DNA of 8,965 nt, taken from Hydrogenimonas sp. (lineage in GTDB: Bacteria; Campylobacterota; Campylobacteria; Campylobacterales; Hydrogenimonadaceae). A program made the position numbers and the translations under genes. The stretch is from assembly GCA_015494675.1 (NCBI GenBank), contig WGAW01000210.1, positions 1-8,965 of the forward strand, written 5' to 3'. The notes under the pieces were generated by a model, which saw only the letters and a program-made list of their open reading frames with translations, made no database searches and was not told the DNA's origin. Each line of letters opens with the position of its first letter. Positions within the stretch are counted from its first letter, which is position 1. Below, piece by piece: positions 1 through 7,341 of the stretch.

Positions 1-617
1 AAGCTGGGCATAGTAAGCAGGGCTATAACCATGATAAGCCCCACCAAGCGCATCGATAGTACGACGGTCATAGCCACAAGACCCAGAAGAAGAAAGTGCA
101 GAAGCTGGGTTTTGACACCCTGAAGCTTCGCGAAAACCGGGTCGAAACTGAGGGCCGTGAAGTCGTAGTAATAGAACCACACAACCGCCAATGCGATCAG
201 ATCGAAAAAGGCCATTATCCAGAGGTCTGTGACGCTTACCGCGAGGATCGATCCGAAAAGAAAGCTCATAAGATCGACATTGTAGCCCGGAGTGAGATCG
301 CTGAAAATCACACCGGCAGCCATTCCGACCGCCCAGACGATTCCTATTGCCGTATCGGCGCGGTGCGCATAGCGGTATGCTATGAAAGATATGATCGCAG
401 CGGCGACGATCGCAGCGGCAGCCGCGCCCGCCAGAACGGAGAAGCCGAAAAATATGGCCGCCCCCACACCGCCGTATGTGGCGTGGGCTATTCCGCCGCT
501 CATGAAGGTCATTCTGTTGGCCATGGTGAGAGGTCCTATCAGGCCGATTGCCACCGCAATCAGCACGCCGGCAGTCAGTGCATGCAGAAAAAACGGCATC
601 TCAAGCGCTTCAAGCAT
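1..617 (-). CDS. znuB: ABC-3 family zinc/manganese transporter permease, partial (C-terminus beyond left edge)
   Basis: This is the integral inner-membrane subunit of a metal importer, which passes zinc or manganese delivered by the periplasmic binding protein encoded upstream. I translated the minus strand by hand: it stays open from the ATG at 617-615 to the window edge, giving 205 residues of a family usually about 260-290 long. Hydrophobic segments alternate with short loops at about 12-32, 48-80, 88-106, 118-150 and 170-203. Family hallmarks are the conserved loop MTFMSGGIAHATYGGVG (37-53), DLMSFLFGS (115-123) and the helix MRLVGLIMVIALLTMPS (189-205). A GAGGAG ribosome-binding site lies 7 nt upstream of the ATG. 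The start overlaps the end of the ATPase gene by 8 nt (ATGCTTGA), so the two are probably translationally coupled. The family is clear; the metal (zinc or manganese) is not fixed by this sequence. Confidence 0.93.
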   Translation of the reverse strand, partial: MLEALEMPFFLHALTAGVLIAVAIGLIGPLTMANRMTFMSGGIAHATYGGVGAAIFFGFSVLAGAAAAAIVAAAIISFIAYRYAHRADTAIGIVWAVGMAAGVIFSDLTPGYNVDLMSFLFGSILAVSVTDLWIMAFFDLIALAVVWFYYYDFTALSFDPVFAKLQGVKTQLLHFLLLGLVAMTVVLSMRLVGLIMVIALLTMPS

Positions 618-1392
618 GCCTGCACTCCTCGTTGCATTCGATCTTTTTACCCATATCTCTCCAGAACTCCGCGCCGCAGTAGTGGCCTTCGTGGCCTCCC
701 AACTGCCGTTTTATCTGATAGCGCGTATGGGAGTCTATCGTGTGCATTACGGCATTTCCGTTCACATATGCCGCATGTTTGGCAAAGCCCATAACCATGC
801 TCATATCGTGGCTAACTACGATGATAGTCATTTTGCGGTTCAGCTCTTCGAGCAGTTCGAATATCTCCCACTGGCCGCTGAAATCTATGCTGGCGGTGGG
901 TTCGTCGAGCATAAGTATGTCCGGATCGCCGCAAAGCGCCCTGGCTATCAGTACCCTCTGGCGCTCTCCACCCGAAAGTTCGGAGATCTTCCTGTCCGAC
1001 AGGCTCTCCATCTTCACACGCTTCAGAGCCTCTTTCGCTTTTGTTCTCAAAGCCTCATTGTATCGCCTGAAGATGTTTCTCTTGTGCAAAACCCCCATCA
1101 GTACCACATCCATCACCGTTATCGGAAAATCGAGGTTGTGTCCGGTCTCTTGCGGGACGTAGCCGATCGAAGCCCCGTTTCGGCCCGGCTCCTTTCCAAA
1201 AAGCCTCACCTCTCCGCTCTCCGGCTTCAATATCCCCATCATAAGCTTCAGAAGCGTACTCTTGCCTCCGCCGTTCGGACCTATGATAGCCAGGAAATCC
1301 CCCTTCTCTACCCGTATGGAGATATTTTTCAAAACCGTCTCGCCGTCGTATGAGAAAGAGACCCCTCTAAGCTCTACCGCATATTCGCTCAT
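610..1392 (-). CDS. znuC: Zinc/manganese-type ABC transporter ATP-binding protein
   Basis: This is the cytoplasmic ATPase that energises metal import through the adjacent permease. The 260-residue protein has a complete nucleotide-binding domain: Walker A GPNGGGKST (38-46), Q-loop Gln81, signature LSGGERQR (139-146), Walker B ILMLDEPT (159-166) and H-loop His195. After about residue 225 there is a short tail rich in possible metal ligands (His234, His237, Cys239, Cys253, Cys257, His259). The core ATPase does not need this tail, and it could sense or bind metal. The ATG at 1392-1390 overlaps the TGA of the binding-protein gene as ATGA. No Shine-Dalgarno sequence is evident directly upstream, so translation probably depends on coupling. 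The symbol follows the family; substrate specificity is inferred from the His-rich loop of the binding protein. Confidence 0.92.
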   Translation of the reverse strand: MSEYAVELRGVSFSYDGETVLKNISIRVEKGDFLAIIGPNGGGKSTLLKLMMGILKPESGEVRLFGKEPGRNGASIGYVPQETGHNLDFPITVMDVVLMGVLHKRNIFRRYNEALRTKAKEALKRVKMESLSDRKISELSGGERQRVLIARALCGDPDILMLDEPTASIDFSGQWEIFELLEELNRKMTIIVVSHDMSMVMGFAKHAAYVNGNAVMHTIDSHTRYQIKRQLGGHEGHYCGAEFWRDMGKKIECNEECRHA

Positions 1393-2258
1393 CTGGAGGC
1401 TTCACACACTCTTTTTGCGACTTCGAGCAGGTTTTGAGCCCACTCTGCGGCCAGAGGATCCGCTATGACGATCTTTGCACCTATCGAAGAGGCCACCGCC
1501 TCCGCCGCCCGTCTCGAGAACTGCGGCTGAACGAAAAGCGCTCTGACTTCCTCCTCTTTCGCTTCTCGTACAAGCTCCGCAAGCTCTCTGGACTTCGGCT
1601 CTTTCCCCTCCGCCTCTATCGGGATCTGTTTCAGGCCGTACTCGTGAGCGAAATATCCCCAAGACGGGTGAAATACCATCATAGCCATCCCTCTGCACGG
1701 CTTTAGTATGCTTTTTAATCTCCTGTCCAGATCGTCGACTTCACGCTCGAAGAGTCGGAGATTTCTCCTGTATTCCGCCGCATGGACCGGGTCACTCTCT
1801 TCGAGTGCCTCGGCTATATTTCGTGCCATAATTTTCACAAGCGGCGGCGATAGCCAGACATGCGGGTCCAAAGAGTCTGCATGGATCCCATGGCGGATTA
1901 AGCCGTGTTCATGCCCGTGGCGGTGACTCTGCATCGGCCGTTTCGCTATCCCTGCCGCCGTATCTACAACCCTCATCTTTCGGTTCTGCGCCGCAAAACG
2001 GGGCAGCCACGCCTTTTCGAACGGAACACCTATCGAGAGATAGAGCCGCGCTTTCGCTACCTTCTTCATCTGCGACGGCTTCGGCTCGTAGGAGGCGGGG
2101 CTGGCCCCGGGCGGCACCATCACCGTCACATCTACAAGGTCGCCGGCGATCTTTTCCACGAAATATTTCTGCGGCACTATGCTTACGATCACGTCCATTT
2201 TTGCCGACAGAATTGCCGGAAAGAGGAGCGCAATTACAAGAACGATCGTTCGTTTCAA
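1389..2258 (-). CDS. znuA: Periplasmic zinc/manganese-binding protein of ABC transporter (cluster A-I / TroA-like)
   Basis: This protein captures metal in the periplasm and delivers it to the permease. It has 289 residues. A signal peptide with basic KR and a hydrophobic core ends near residue 19 (cleavage after LSA). The mature protein has the TroA-type fold signatures: [17 protein letters not shown] (48-64), a histidine-rich loop (His112, 114, 116, 118, 123, 126), DPHVWLSP (131-138), [14 protein letters not shown] (196-209) and IADPLA (265-270). Three of the four usual ligands are present as His133, His197 and Asp267, but the first, normally His in GASPH, is Ala55. The His-rich loop favours zinc. 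The start is a TTG at 2258-2256, supported by AAGGA six nucleotides upstream and by a TTGA overlap with the aroC stop. It therefore sits in the same operon as aroC without its own intergenic promoter. Confidence 0.93.
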   Translation of the reverse strand: MKRTIVLVIALLFPAILSAKMDVIVSIVPQKYFVEKIAGDLVDVTVMVPPGASPASYEPKPSQMKKVAKARLYLSIGVPFEKAWLPRFAAQNRKMRVVDTAAGIAKRPMQSHRHGHEHGLIRHGIHADSLDPHVWLSPPLVKIMARNIAEALEESDPVHAAEYRRNLRLFEREVDDLDRRLKSILKPCRGMAMMVFHPSWGYFAHEYGLKQIPIEAEGKEPKSRELAELVREAKEEEVRALFVQPQFSRRAAEAVASSIGAKIVIADPLAAEWAQNLLEVAKRVCEASR

Positions 2259-3343
2259 GCTCTATCCTTCCCGTAGTATCGGGTCACATCATCCATTTTG
2301 CGCCCCATATTCAAAAGCACCATATCTGCCAGAACGAGCGCGGTCATCGCCTCCGCCACCACACTTCCCCTGATCGCCACACAGGGATCGTGACGCCCTT
2401 TCAGTTCGCAGACCGTTTCGTTTCCGTGGATGTCGAGGGTTCTTAGAGGCTTGAAGATGGACGGGGTCGGCTTGAAGTAGACTTTGATTTCGAGTGTATC
2501 GCCGCTGCTTATGCCCCCGAGAGTTCCGCCGGCATGGTGGCTCAAAAAGCCCTCTCTGTTCATCTCGTCGTTGTTCTGGCTGCCGAGCAGCTCCGCACTC
2601 TGCATACCCTCTCCTATCTCCACACCTTTTACCGCGTTTATGCCCATCATCGCCTCGGCAAGGACGGCGTCGAGTTTGTAGTAGATAGGCTCGCCGAGAC
2701 CCACGGGCACGTTTACAGCTCTCACCAGCGCAGCGCCGCCGATGCTGTCGTGCGCCTCCTTGGCCCTTAGCACCGCCTCTTTCTGCCTCTCTTCCATTTC
2801 GGGATCGAGTGCGAATATTTCACTCCGTTCGGCGTAGTCGAAGTCGTAACTTCGCGCCTCTATCCCTCCGATTTTGAATATTCCGCTCCTAACCGTTACG
2901 CCGATCTCTTTGAGCATCAGTTTGGCGACAGCACCGGCCGCCACCCTCGCCGCCGTCTCGCGCGCGCTGCTTCGCCCGCCGCCGCGGTAGTCGCGTATGC
3001 CGTACTTCTCCCAGTATGTGTAGTCGGCGTGGCCGGGGCGGAAAAGATCTTTCACGTTTCCGTAATCTTTCGACTTCTGGTTGGTATTGAAGATCACCAT
3101 CGCTATCGGGGTTCCGGTGCTTCTGCCCTCGAAAACCCCGCTCAAAATCTCTACCCTGTCCGCCTCTTTTCGGGCGGTTGCGTAGGCGTTTTTGCCGGGG
3201 CGGCGGCGGTCGAGTTCCGACTGTATGAACCCTTCGTCTATCTCCAGCCCCGCAGGAACGCCGTCGAGCACACAGCCGATCGCCCTGCCGTGTGACTCAC
3301 CGAAGGTGGTCATGCAGAAGCGCTTGCCGAATGTGTTGCTCAT
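2255..3343 (-). CDS. aroC: Chorismate synthase
   Basis: This enzyme converts 5-enolpyruvylshikimate-3-phosphate to chorismate, the last step of the shikimate pathway, and needs reduced FMN. It is a cytoplasmic tetramer in known members. At 362 residues it is full length. Signatures seen are [11 protein letters not shown] (13-23, with the conserved His18), the RRRPG stretch (46-50), [14 protein letters not shown] (102-115, His105), [14 protein letters not shown] (117-130), [15 protein letters not shown] (268-282) and GRHDPC (316-321). The ATG at 3343-3341 follows AAGGGGAG with 5 nt spacing and overlaps the rnc stop as ATGA. The end overlaps the TTG start of the metal-binding-protein gene by 4 nt. 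No key residue appears to be missing. Confidence 0.98.
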   Translation of the reverse strand: MSNTFGKRFCMTTFGESHGRAIGCVLDGVPAGLEIDEGFIQSELDRRRPGKNAYATARKEADRVEILSGVFEGRSTGTPIAMVIFNTNQKSKDYGNVKDLFRPGHADYTYWEKYGIRDYRGGGRSSARETAARVAAGAVAKLMLKEIGVTVRSGIFKIGGIEARSYDFDYAERSEIFALDPEMEERQKEAVLRAKEAHDSIGGAALVRAVNVPVGLGEPIYYKLDAVLAEAMMGINAVKGVEIGEGMQSAELLGSQNNDEMNREGFLSHHAGGTLGGISSGDTLEIKVYFKPTPSIFKPLRTLDIHGNETVCELKGRHDPCVAIRGSVVAEAMTALVLADMVLLNMGRKMDDVTRYYGKDRA

Positions 3344-4020
3344 TTCGACTCCCCTTTGAGCAGCTTCAGTGCCGCACGGGCCGCTTCCTGCTGGGCCGAC
3401 TTTTTACTCTTTCCCTTCGCCGTGGCAAGCAGCCTGTCGTTTACGTAGACCTGCACCTCGAACTCTTTGTTGTGGTCCGGTCCGAAAGAGTCTTTCAGCA
3501 CATAGTCGGGAATTACGCCGAACTTCGCCTGTGTAAGCTCCTGCAGAGTCGTTTTATAATCTTTAAAGAGCGAACCGAGATCGATTTTGGGGTAGCACGC
3601 CTCTATGAGGTTTATGGCTATGCGTCTAACCTCATCCAGACCGGCTTCCAGATATATTGCGCCCATCAGCGCTTCGAAGGCGTTGGAGAGTAGGGAGGGC
3701 TTCTGCCTGCCCCTGTTGTTCTCTTCGGCGGCCGATATGTAGATGTAGTCTCCGAGACGAAGCGCATCGGCCAGCTTCTTGAAGCCCGCTTCGTTTACCA
3801 AAGAGGCCCTCATCTTGCTCAGCTCCCCCTCCCTTGCGTTCGGAAAACGGTTATAAAGATACTCGCCAACTATAAGATCGAGCACCGCATCGCCCAGAAA
3901 TTCGAGTCTTTCGTTGTTGTACGGCTTTTTGTAGCTTTTGTGCGTAAGCGCCTCCACCAGCCTCTGTCTCTCTTTGAACCTGTACCCAAGCTGATCTTCC
4001 AGCGGTCTCAGCTCGTCCAT
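3340..4020 (-). CDS. rnc: Ribonuclease III
   Basis: This double-stranded-RNA endonuclease processes rRNA precursors and degrades or matures structured RNAs. It has 226 residues, the normal length. The N-terminal catalytic domain (about 5-145) carries the family signature [20 protein letters not shown] (36-55), with acidic Glu40 and Asp44, and the second metal-site block [16 protein letters not shown] (110-125) with Glu116. The position equivalent to E. coli Asp114 appears to be Asn113. The C-terminal double-stranded-RNA-binding domain starts at [11 protein letters not shown] (154-164), continues through [10 protein letters not shown] and ends with [18 protein letters not shown] (204-221). The ATG at 4020-4018 follows AAAGGGGG with about 5 nt spacing. 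The gene lies 87 nt after rnhA and overlaps aroC by 4 nt, within the same operon. Confidence 0.97.
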   Translation of the reverse strand: MDELRPLEDQLGYRFKERQRLVEALTHKSYKKPYNNERLEFLGDAVLDLIVGEYLYNRFPNAREGELSKMRASLVNEAGFKKLADALRLGDYIYISAAEENNRGRQKPSLLSNAFEALMGAIYLEAGLDEVRRIAINLIEACYPKIDLGSLFKDYKTTLQELTQAKFGVIPDYVLKDSFGPDHNKEFEVQVYVNDRLLATAKGKSKKSAQQEAARAALKLLKGESK

Positions 4021-4058
4021 GACACCCCCTTTCTATGCAAGGTAAGTGAACTCTCCCC

Positions 4059-4074
4059 GGCCGATACGTCGGCC
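4059..4074. other. Short GC-rich hairpin in the rnhA-rnc gap
   Basis: The 87-nt gap between rnhA and rnc is the only non-overlapping junction in the minus-strand operon. It contains a perfect 6-bp inverted repeat GGCCGA/TCGGCC around a 4-nt loop. It lies next to another self-complementary CGGCCG that could pair alternatively. On the operon's strand no T-run follows it, so it is not a typical intrinsic terminator. It could be an RNA processing or stability element between the two ribonuclease genes, but that is inference. Nothing else was seen in this gap except the rnc ribosome-binding site. Confidence 0.4.
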
Positions 4075-4107
4075 CGGCCGTTTTCGATATGGACCTCCCC
4101 GTCTCTT

Positions 4108-4542
4108 CTATGCATTGCTCTGCTCCTTGATTTTTTCGGCACTTCTACGTGCCAGTTCGTCGCATCTTTCGTTCTCGGCATGGCCGTTATGCCCCCGCAC
4201 CCATACCGCTCTTACCCTGTGCGGTTTTGCAGCCTCGATATACTCCCTCCAGAGATCCGGGTTTTTCACCTTTTTGAAATCTCTCTCTATCCAATCTTCG
4301 AGCCACTCGTTTATCGCTTTTACCACATAGCTGGAGTCGCTGTATATCGTAACGTCACACGGCTCTTTGAGTGCTTTGAGCCCCTCTATGACCGCCGTAA
4401 GCTCCATACGGTTGTTGGTAGTCATCGGCTCCGCGCCGCTGAGCTCTTTTTCGTGATCTCCGTAGCGCAGTATCGTCCCCCATCCGCCGGGGCCCGGATT
4501 TCCCAGACTCGAGCCGTCAGAGAAGATTGTAACCTGTTTCAC
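4108..4542 (-). CDS. rnhA: Ribonuclease HI
   Basis: This enzyme cleaves the RNA strand of RNA-DNA hybrids, removing R-loops and primer RNA; it is cytoplasmic and Mg2+-dependent. At 144 residues it is close to the usual 145-155. The four catalytic acids are visible: Asp9 (IFSDGSS), Glu47 (NNRMELTA), Asp69 (YSDSSYV) and Asp128 (ERCDELAR), together with His118 in [10 protein letters not shown]. The basic protrusion ([15 protein letters not shown], 80-94) is present. The start is a GTG at 4542-4540, chosen because the DGS motif follows at the family-typical distance and AAAGG lies 6 nt upstream. The start lies 26 nt inside the end of the upstream TPR gene, which implies coupled translation. Confidence 0.97.
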   Translation of the reverse strand: MKQVTIFSDGSSLGNPGPGGWGTILRYGDHEKELSGAEPMTTNNRMELTAVIEGLKALKEPCDVTIYSDSSYVVKAINEWLEDWIERDFKKVKNPDLWREYIEAAKPHRVRAVWVRGHNGHAENERCDELARRSAEKIKEQSNA

Positions 4543-5557
4543 CGTCAGCCTTTGTAATTTCTCTCTCTACCACCACGCTGTCGAGCGCAAGGCACCTGGG
4601 ACACCTCTCGAAAGGGACCGGAAACTGCTGCTTGCAGCTGTCGCAAAGATATGCAAACTGCAGGGTCGCTTTGTCGAATCCGGTCTTTTTGAGATGTCCG
4701 AGCATATCAATAAGGAACCAACCTATAGGCCTGGAGGGTTCTATGTCGCCTCTTGCTCCGAATATAGCCGAAAGCCTCGGACTCTCCTTTATCCTATCGT
4801 AATCTAGGTACGATGCCGGAAGGAACCAGAAGATATCTATAAGGCGTTCGATATCCTCCTCCTTCACCATCTCCCAGGCGCGCCGCGGCTCGTTTTTCAG
4901 GAGATATTCGAAGACTATCCGCTCGAACTTTCCGCTCTTTTCGTAGAGCGAAACGACCTTCCGGACCTTCTCGTCGTGCTCCAACTGCGAATCGGCCAGG
5001 ACGCTTTTGAGTTCTAGGTAGAGCTTCAGGTCCGCCACATCGGCGCCCATCGTCTCGAGCGGTTCTATCACCTCTTTTGCCCTTCTGAAATCCTGCAGGC
5101 GCTCATAGACCACCATCAGGTCGTTAAGCACCCTCCTGTTTCGCGGATTTGAACGCAGTATCTGCAGAAACGTCGTGCGCGCCCTCTCCAGAAAACCCGC
5201 ATGCATATACGTGGTACCTACAAGCTCCATAAGCTCGTAGGTGAGCGCTTCGTCTTCGCAGTGCTTGAGCAGGTAGAGTCCTATCTCGATCGCATTGTTG
5301 TACTCGCCGCTCTTCTCGTACGCTTTTGCCAAAAGAACCAGCGGCTGGGTGATGGTCGGCGAATAGGGCATCGACTCAAGGCTCTTTTTCACCCCCTGCG
5401 TCTCGAACCTGCGCAGAAACCTCTGAAGACGGCGGGATTTCCGGCTCTTCACATAGACGCCCCACCAGTAGCTGACGATGGCTACGACAAATACCATTCC
5501 GGCTATCAACAGTACGGCAAAGAGCGGATCGCGGTAGTTTATCAGCAGGGCATCCAC
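4517..5557 (-). CDS. LapB/YciM-like membrane-anchored TPR protein with C-terminal rubredoxin-like zinc site
   Basis: The 346-residue protein has one N-terminal transmembrane segment (about 12-34), followed by a basic stretch (37-50). An array of tetratricopeptide-like helical repeats spans roughly 70-230 (for example [19 protein letters not shown], and [19 protein letters not shown]). A C-terminal treble-cysteine knuckle has Cys305-x2-Cys308 and Cys319-x2-Cys322. This layout matches LapB (YciM), which in E. coli is anchored in the inner membrane facing the cytoplasm and controls LpxC turnover and LPS assembly. The protein here is shorter than the 389-residue E. coli LapB, so the role is inferred from architecture. 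The start is a GTG at 5557-5555 with GGAAAGG 7 nt upstream; the ATGs at 5559 and 5553 are out of frame. It is the first gene of the operon, and its leader carries the heptad hairpin. Any TPR protein with a rubredoxin tail would look similar. Confidence 0.8.
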   Translation of the reverse strand: MDALLINYRDPLFAVLLIAGMVFVVAIVSYWWGVYVKSRKSRRLQRFLRRFETQGVKKSLESMPYSPTITQPLVLLAKAYEKSGEYNNAIEIGLYLLKHCEDEALTYELMELVGTTYMHAGFLERARTTFLQILRSNPRNRRVLNDLMVVYERLQDFRRAKEVIEPLETMGADVADLKLYLELKSVLADSQLEHDEKVRKVVSLYEKSGKFERIVFEYLLKNEPRRAWEMVKEEDIERLIDIFWFLPASYLDYDRIKESPRLSAIFGARGDIEPSRPIGWFLIDMLGHLKKTGFDKATLQFAYLCDSCKQQFPVPFERCPRCLALDSVVVEREITKADGETGYNLL

Positions 5558-5582
5558 ATACCGGCCTTTCCGAAATCAGGTA

Positions 5583-5645
5583 GTGGGCAGTGGGCAGTGA
5601 GTAGAGTAGATATTATCTTGTTTCTGCTCACTGCTCAATGCTCAC
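5583..5645. repeat. Heptad-repeat inverted repeat forming a 23-bp imperfect hairpin
   Basis: The left arm (5583-5605) is three tandem heptads, GTGGGCA, GTGGGCA and GTGAGTA, plus GA. The right arm (5623-5645) is TC followed by TGCTCAC, TGCTCAA and TGCTCAC, the inverse of the same unit. Aligned base by base, the 23-nt arms give 19 Watson-Crick pairs, 3 G-T pairs and 1 mismatch, with a 17-nt loop. The stem can be stretched to 5579-5649 across one A-C mismatch. It lies between the divergent TPR gene and dnaG. In the minus-strand transcript its base ends 8-12 nt before the GGAAAGG ribosome-binding site of the TPR gene. In that transcript the three G-T pairs become C-A mismatches, so the RNA stem is weaker than on the plus strand. 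It may be a repetitive extragenic palindrome or a leader regulatory structure. Confidence 0.85.
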
Positions 5646-5666
5646 CGCCATATAACTGTATGGCTA

Positions 5667-5682
5667 TTTATTATATAATAAA
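5667..5682 (+). promoter_or_regulatory. Palindromic -10 region; predicted dnaG promoter and start context
   Basis: TTTATTATATAATAAA is a perfect 16-bp palindrome, so it shows TATAAT on both strands. On the plus strand TATAAT (5674-5679) ends only 6 nt before the dnaG ATG at 5686. The expected transcription start falls on or within a base or two of the ATG. There is no Shine-Dalgarno sequence in the 20 nt before the ATG. No convincing -35 box is seen 16-18 nt upstream, which is common in Campylobacterota. Together these suggest a leaderless or near-leaderless dnaG transcript. An upstream start with an SD-free leader is the alternative. Confidence 0.45.
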
Positions 5683-5699
5683 ACAATGATAGATAACAA
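5670..5699 (-). promoter_or_regulatory. Likely sigma70 promoter of the minus-strand operon (TPR gene to metal transporter)
   Basis: On the minus strand a perfect TATAAT (5675-5670) is preceded, after 18 nt, by TTGTTA (5699-5694), which matches four of six consensus -35 bases. Transcription would start near 5663 and give a leader of roughly 105 nt containing the heptad hairpin. The -35 box lies inside the first codons of dnaG. Prediction from sequence only; a second weaker -10-like GATAAT is at 5617-5612, inside the hairpin loop. Confidence 0.5.
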
Positions 5700-7341
5700 C
5701 TCCATAGAGCAGCTCAAGCAGACGATAGACATAGTGGATGTGGTGGGAAACTATGTCGAACTAAAAAAGAACGGCTCAAATTTCAAGGGCCTCTGCCCCT
5801 TCCACGACGAAAAGACCCCGAGCTTTATAGTGAGCCCCTCCAGACAGCTCTACAAATGTTTCGGATGCGGAGCGGGCGGCGATGCCATAAAGTTTCTGAT
5901 GGAGTTCGAAAAGCTGAGCTACCCCGAAGCGATAGAGAAACTCGCAAGCCAATACAACTTCACGCTCCGATATACAAAGGGTCAAAACGGAGGAAACACC
6001 GAACGCAGGATTTTGGAGACGATAGGCCGCTGGTACCGCGCCAACCTCGAGCAGAACGAAACGGCGAAAGAGTACCTGAAAAAAAGGGGTGTATCCCTCG
6101 CCAGCATAGAGAAGTTCGGCCTCGGCTACGCCCCTTCGAGCGAAGAGACTCTCGCCTTTTTGCAAAGAACCATGATACCTTTTAACAAAGCGGAAGAGGT
6201 GGGGGTTCTGGGACATGAGCGGGGGCGCTACTACGCAAGGCTGATAGAGCGGCTTATCTTTCCTATCTTTTCACCCTCCGGAATGCCCGTGGGGTTCGGC
6301 GGCCGAACACTTACGAACCACCCGGCCAAATATATAAATTCGCCCCAGACCAAGCTCTTCAACAAATCGAGGCTCCTCTACGGCTACCACCTGGCCAAAG
6401 AGCAGATCTACCGTAAAAAGCGGCTCATCGTGGTCGAGGGGTACATGGATGTCATAATGCTACACCAGGCCGGTTTCGGCACGGCCGTGGCTACGCTGGG
6501 CACATCTTTGACCAACGACCACCTCCCGCTTCTGAAAAAGGGTGAACCGGAGGTGATCGTAGCTTACGACGGCGATGAAGCGGGAGTAAATGCGGCGATG
6601 AAGGCGGCACTTCTTCTGAGTCGCCACAACTTCGACGGCGGGGTCATACTTTTTGAGGGCGGAATGGATCCGGCAGACATGGTAAATACAGGCAACGCCG
6701 ACGCCATCGAGGCGCTCTTCGCATCGCCCATCCCTTTCGCGAAGTTTGTCATAGAGAGGATGGCATCGTCTTATGATATCCGCACTCCGAAGGGTAAAGA
6801 GAGGGCTTTCAACAGCATCAGAAACTATCTCGCTTCACTCTCCCCTTTTCTGCAGGAGAGATACGTGCCGTATGCCGCCTCCATACTCGGGATAAGCGGC
6901 GCAAGGCTCAAGAGTGCGCATAAAAGAGAGAGCCAAACATCCGAAAGTTCCATACTGACGCTTTCGGACATAGCCGAAAAGAGTATCATAAAGACCCTCA
7001 TAAAGACTCCGAGCCTTACCGACATGGTTCTGGATGTAATGGACAGCTCCATGTTCCATGCTCACAGAGAGGCCTTTGAAGCGCTTATGCAGGGACGTGA
7101 GAGCAGTGAGCTGCTCCGAATAGACTTCGACGACTCCATAAAGGTATACAGCGAGGAGGAGCTCAAAAAACAGCTGATCTACTTTTTGAGAAGATACTAC
7201 GAAAAGGCACTTGACATTATAAAAAAATATGATAAACTTCCCTTGGAAAAAAAGATGTTCTATCTTAGGAAATACAAAGACTACATAAACAAGCTCAAAC
7301 GAGGAGAACTGGTACCATATGAAAGCCATAGCACTCTTTAG
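5686..7341 (+). CDS. dnaG: DNA primase
   Basis: DnaG makes the short RNA primers for leading- and lagging-strand replication and is recruited by DnaB helicase. The 551-residue protein is slightly shorter than the 581 of E. coli. The N-terminal CHC2-type zinc ribbon has Cys37, His40, Cys58 and Cys61 (CPFH ... CFGC). The basic template-binding segment is KYINSPQTKLFNKSRLLYG (215-233). The TOPRIM catalytic core has VVEGYMDV (249-256, Glu251), AYDGDEAG (293-300, Asp295 and Asp297) and GGMDPADM (325-332). The C-terminal region (about 425-540) is helical and charged, as expected for the DnaB-interacting domain. The ATG is chosen because MIDNNSIEQLKQTIDIVDVV matches the normal DnaG N-terminus, although no ribosome-binding site precedes it. 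It is divergent from the TPR operon, and the next gene overlaps its last 23 nt. Confidence 0.97.
   Translation: MIDNNSIEQLKQTIDIVDVVGNYVELKKNGSNFKGLCPFHDEKTPSFIVSPSRQLYKCFGCGAGGDAIKFLMEFEKLSYPEAIEKLASQYNFTLRYTKGQNGGNTERRILETIGRWYRANLEQNETAKEYLKKRGVSLASIEKFGLGYAPSSEETLAFLQRTMIPFNKAEEVGVLGHERGRYYARLIERLIFPIFSPSGMPVGFGGRTLTNHPAKYINSPQTKLFNKSRLLYGYHLAKEQIYRKKRLIVVEGYMDVIMLHQAGFGTAVATLGTSLTNDHLPLLKKGEPEVIVAYDGDEAGVNAAMKAALLLSRHNFDGGVILFEGGMDPADMVNTGNADAIEALFASPIPFAKFVIERMASSYDIRTPKGKERAFNSIRNYLASLSPFLQERYVPYAASILGISGARLKSAHKRESQTSESSILTLSDIAEKSIIKTLIKTPSLTDMVLDVMDSSMFHAHREAFEALMQGRESSELLRIDFDDSIKVYSEEELKKQLIYFLRRYYEKALDIIKKYDKLPLEKKMFYLRKYKDYINKLKRGELVPYESHSTL

Noticed and set aside
96..1353. Long plus-strand open frames opposite the metal transporter genes (232 and 323 codons)
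   Set aside because: They are antisense shadows of the permease and ATPase genes; their translations show no family signature, whereas the minus strand carries complete motifs.
4059..4074. GC-rich hairpin considered as a terminator between rnhA and rnc
   Set aside because: The TTTT run is on the plus-strand side, opposite to the direction of the operon, and no plus-strand gene ends there.
5583..5645. Repeated heptads considered as a CRISPR-like array
   Set aside because: The units are 7 nt, directly adjacent without spacers and arranged as inverted arms, so this is a palindromic element, not a CRISPR.
7101..7116. Perfect hairpin GAGCAG/CTGCTC with a TGAG loop resembling the intergenic heptads
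   Set aside because: It lies inside the dnaG coding sequence and is explained by the codons for Glu-Ser-Ser-Glu-Leu-Leu; a 6-bp chance match.
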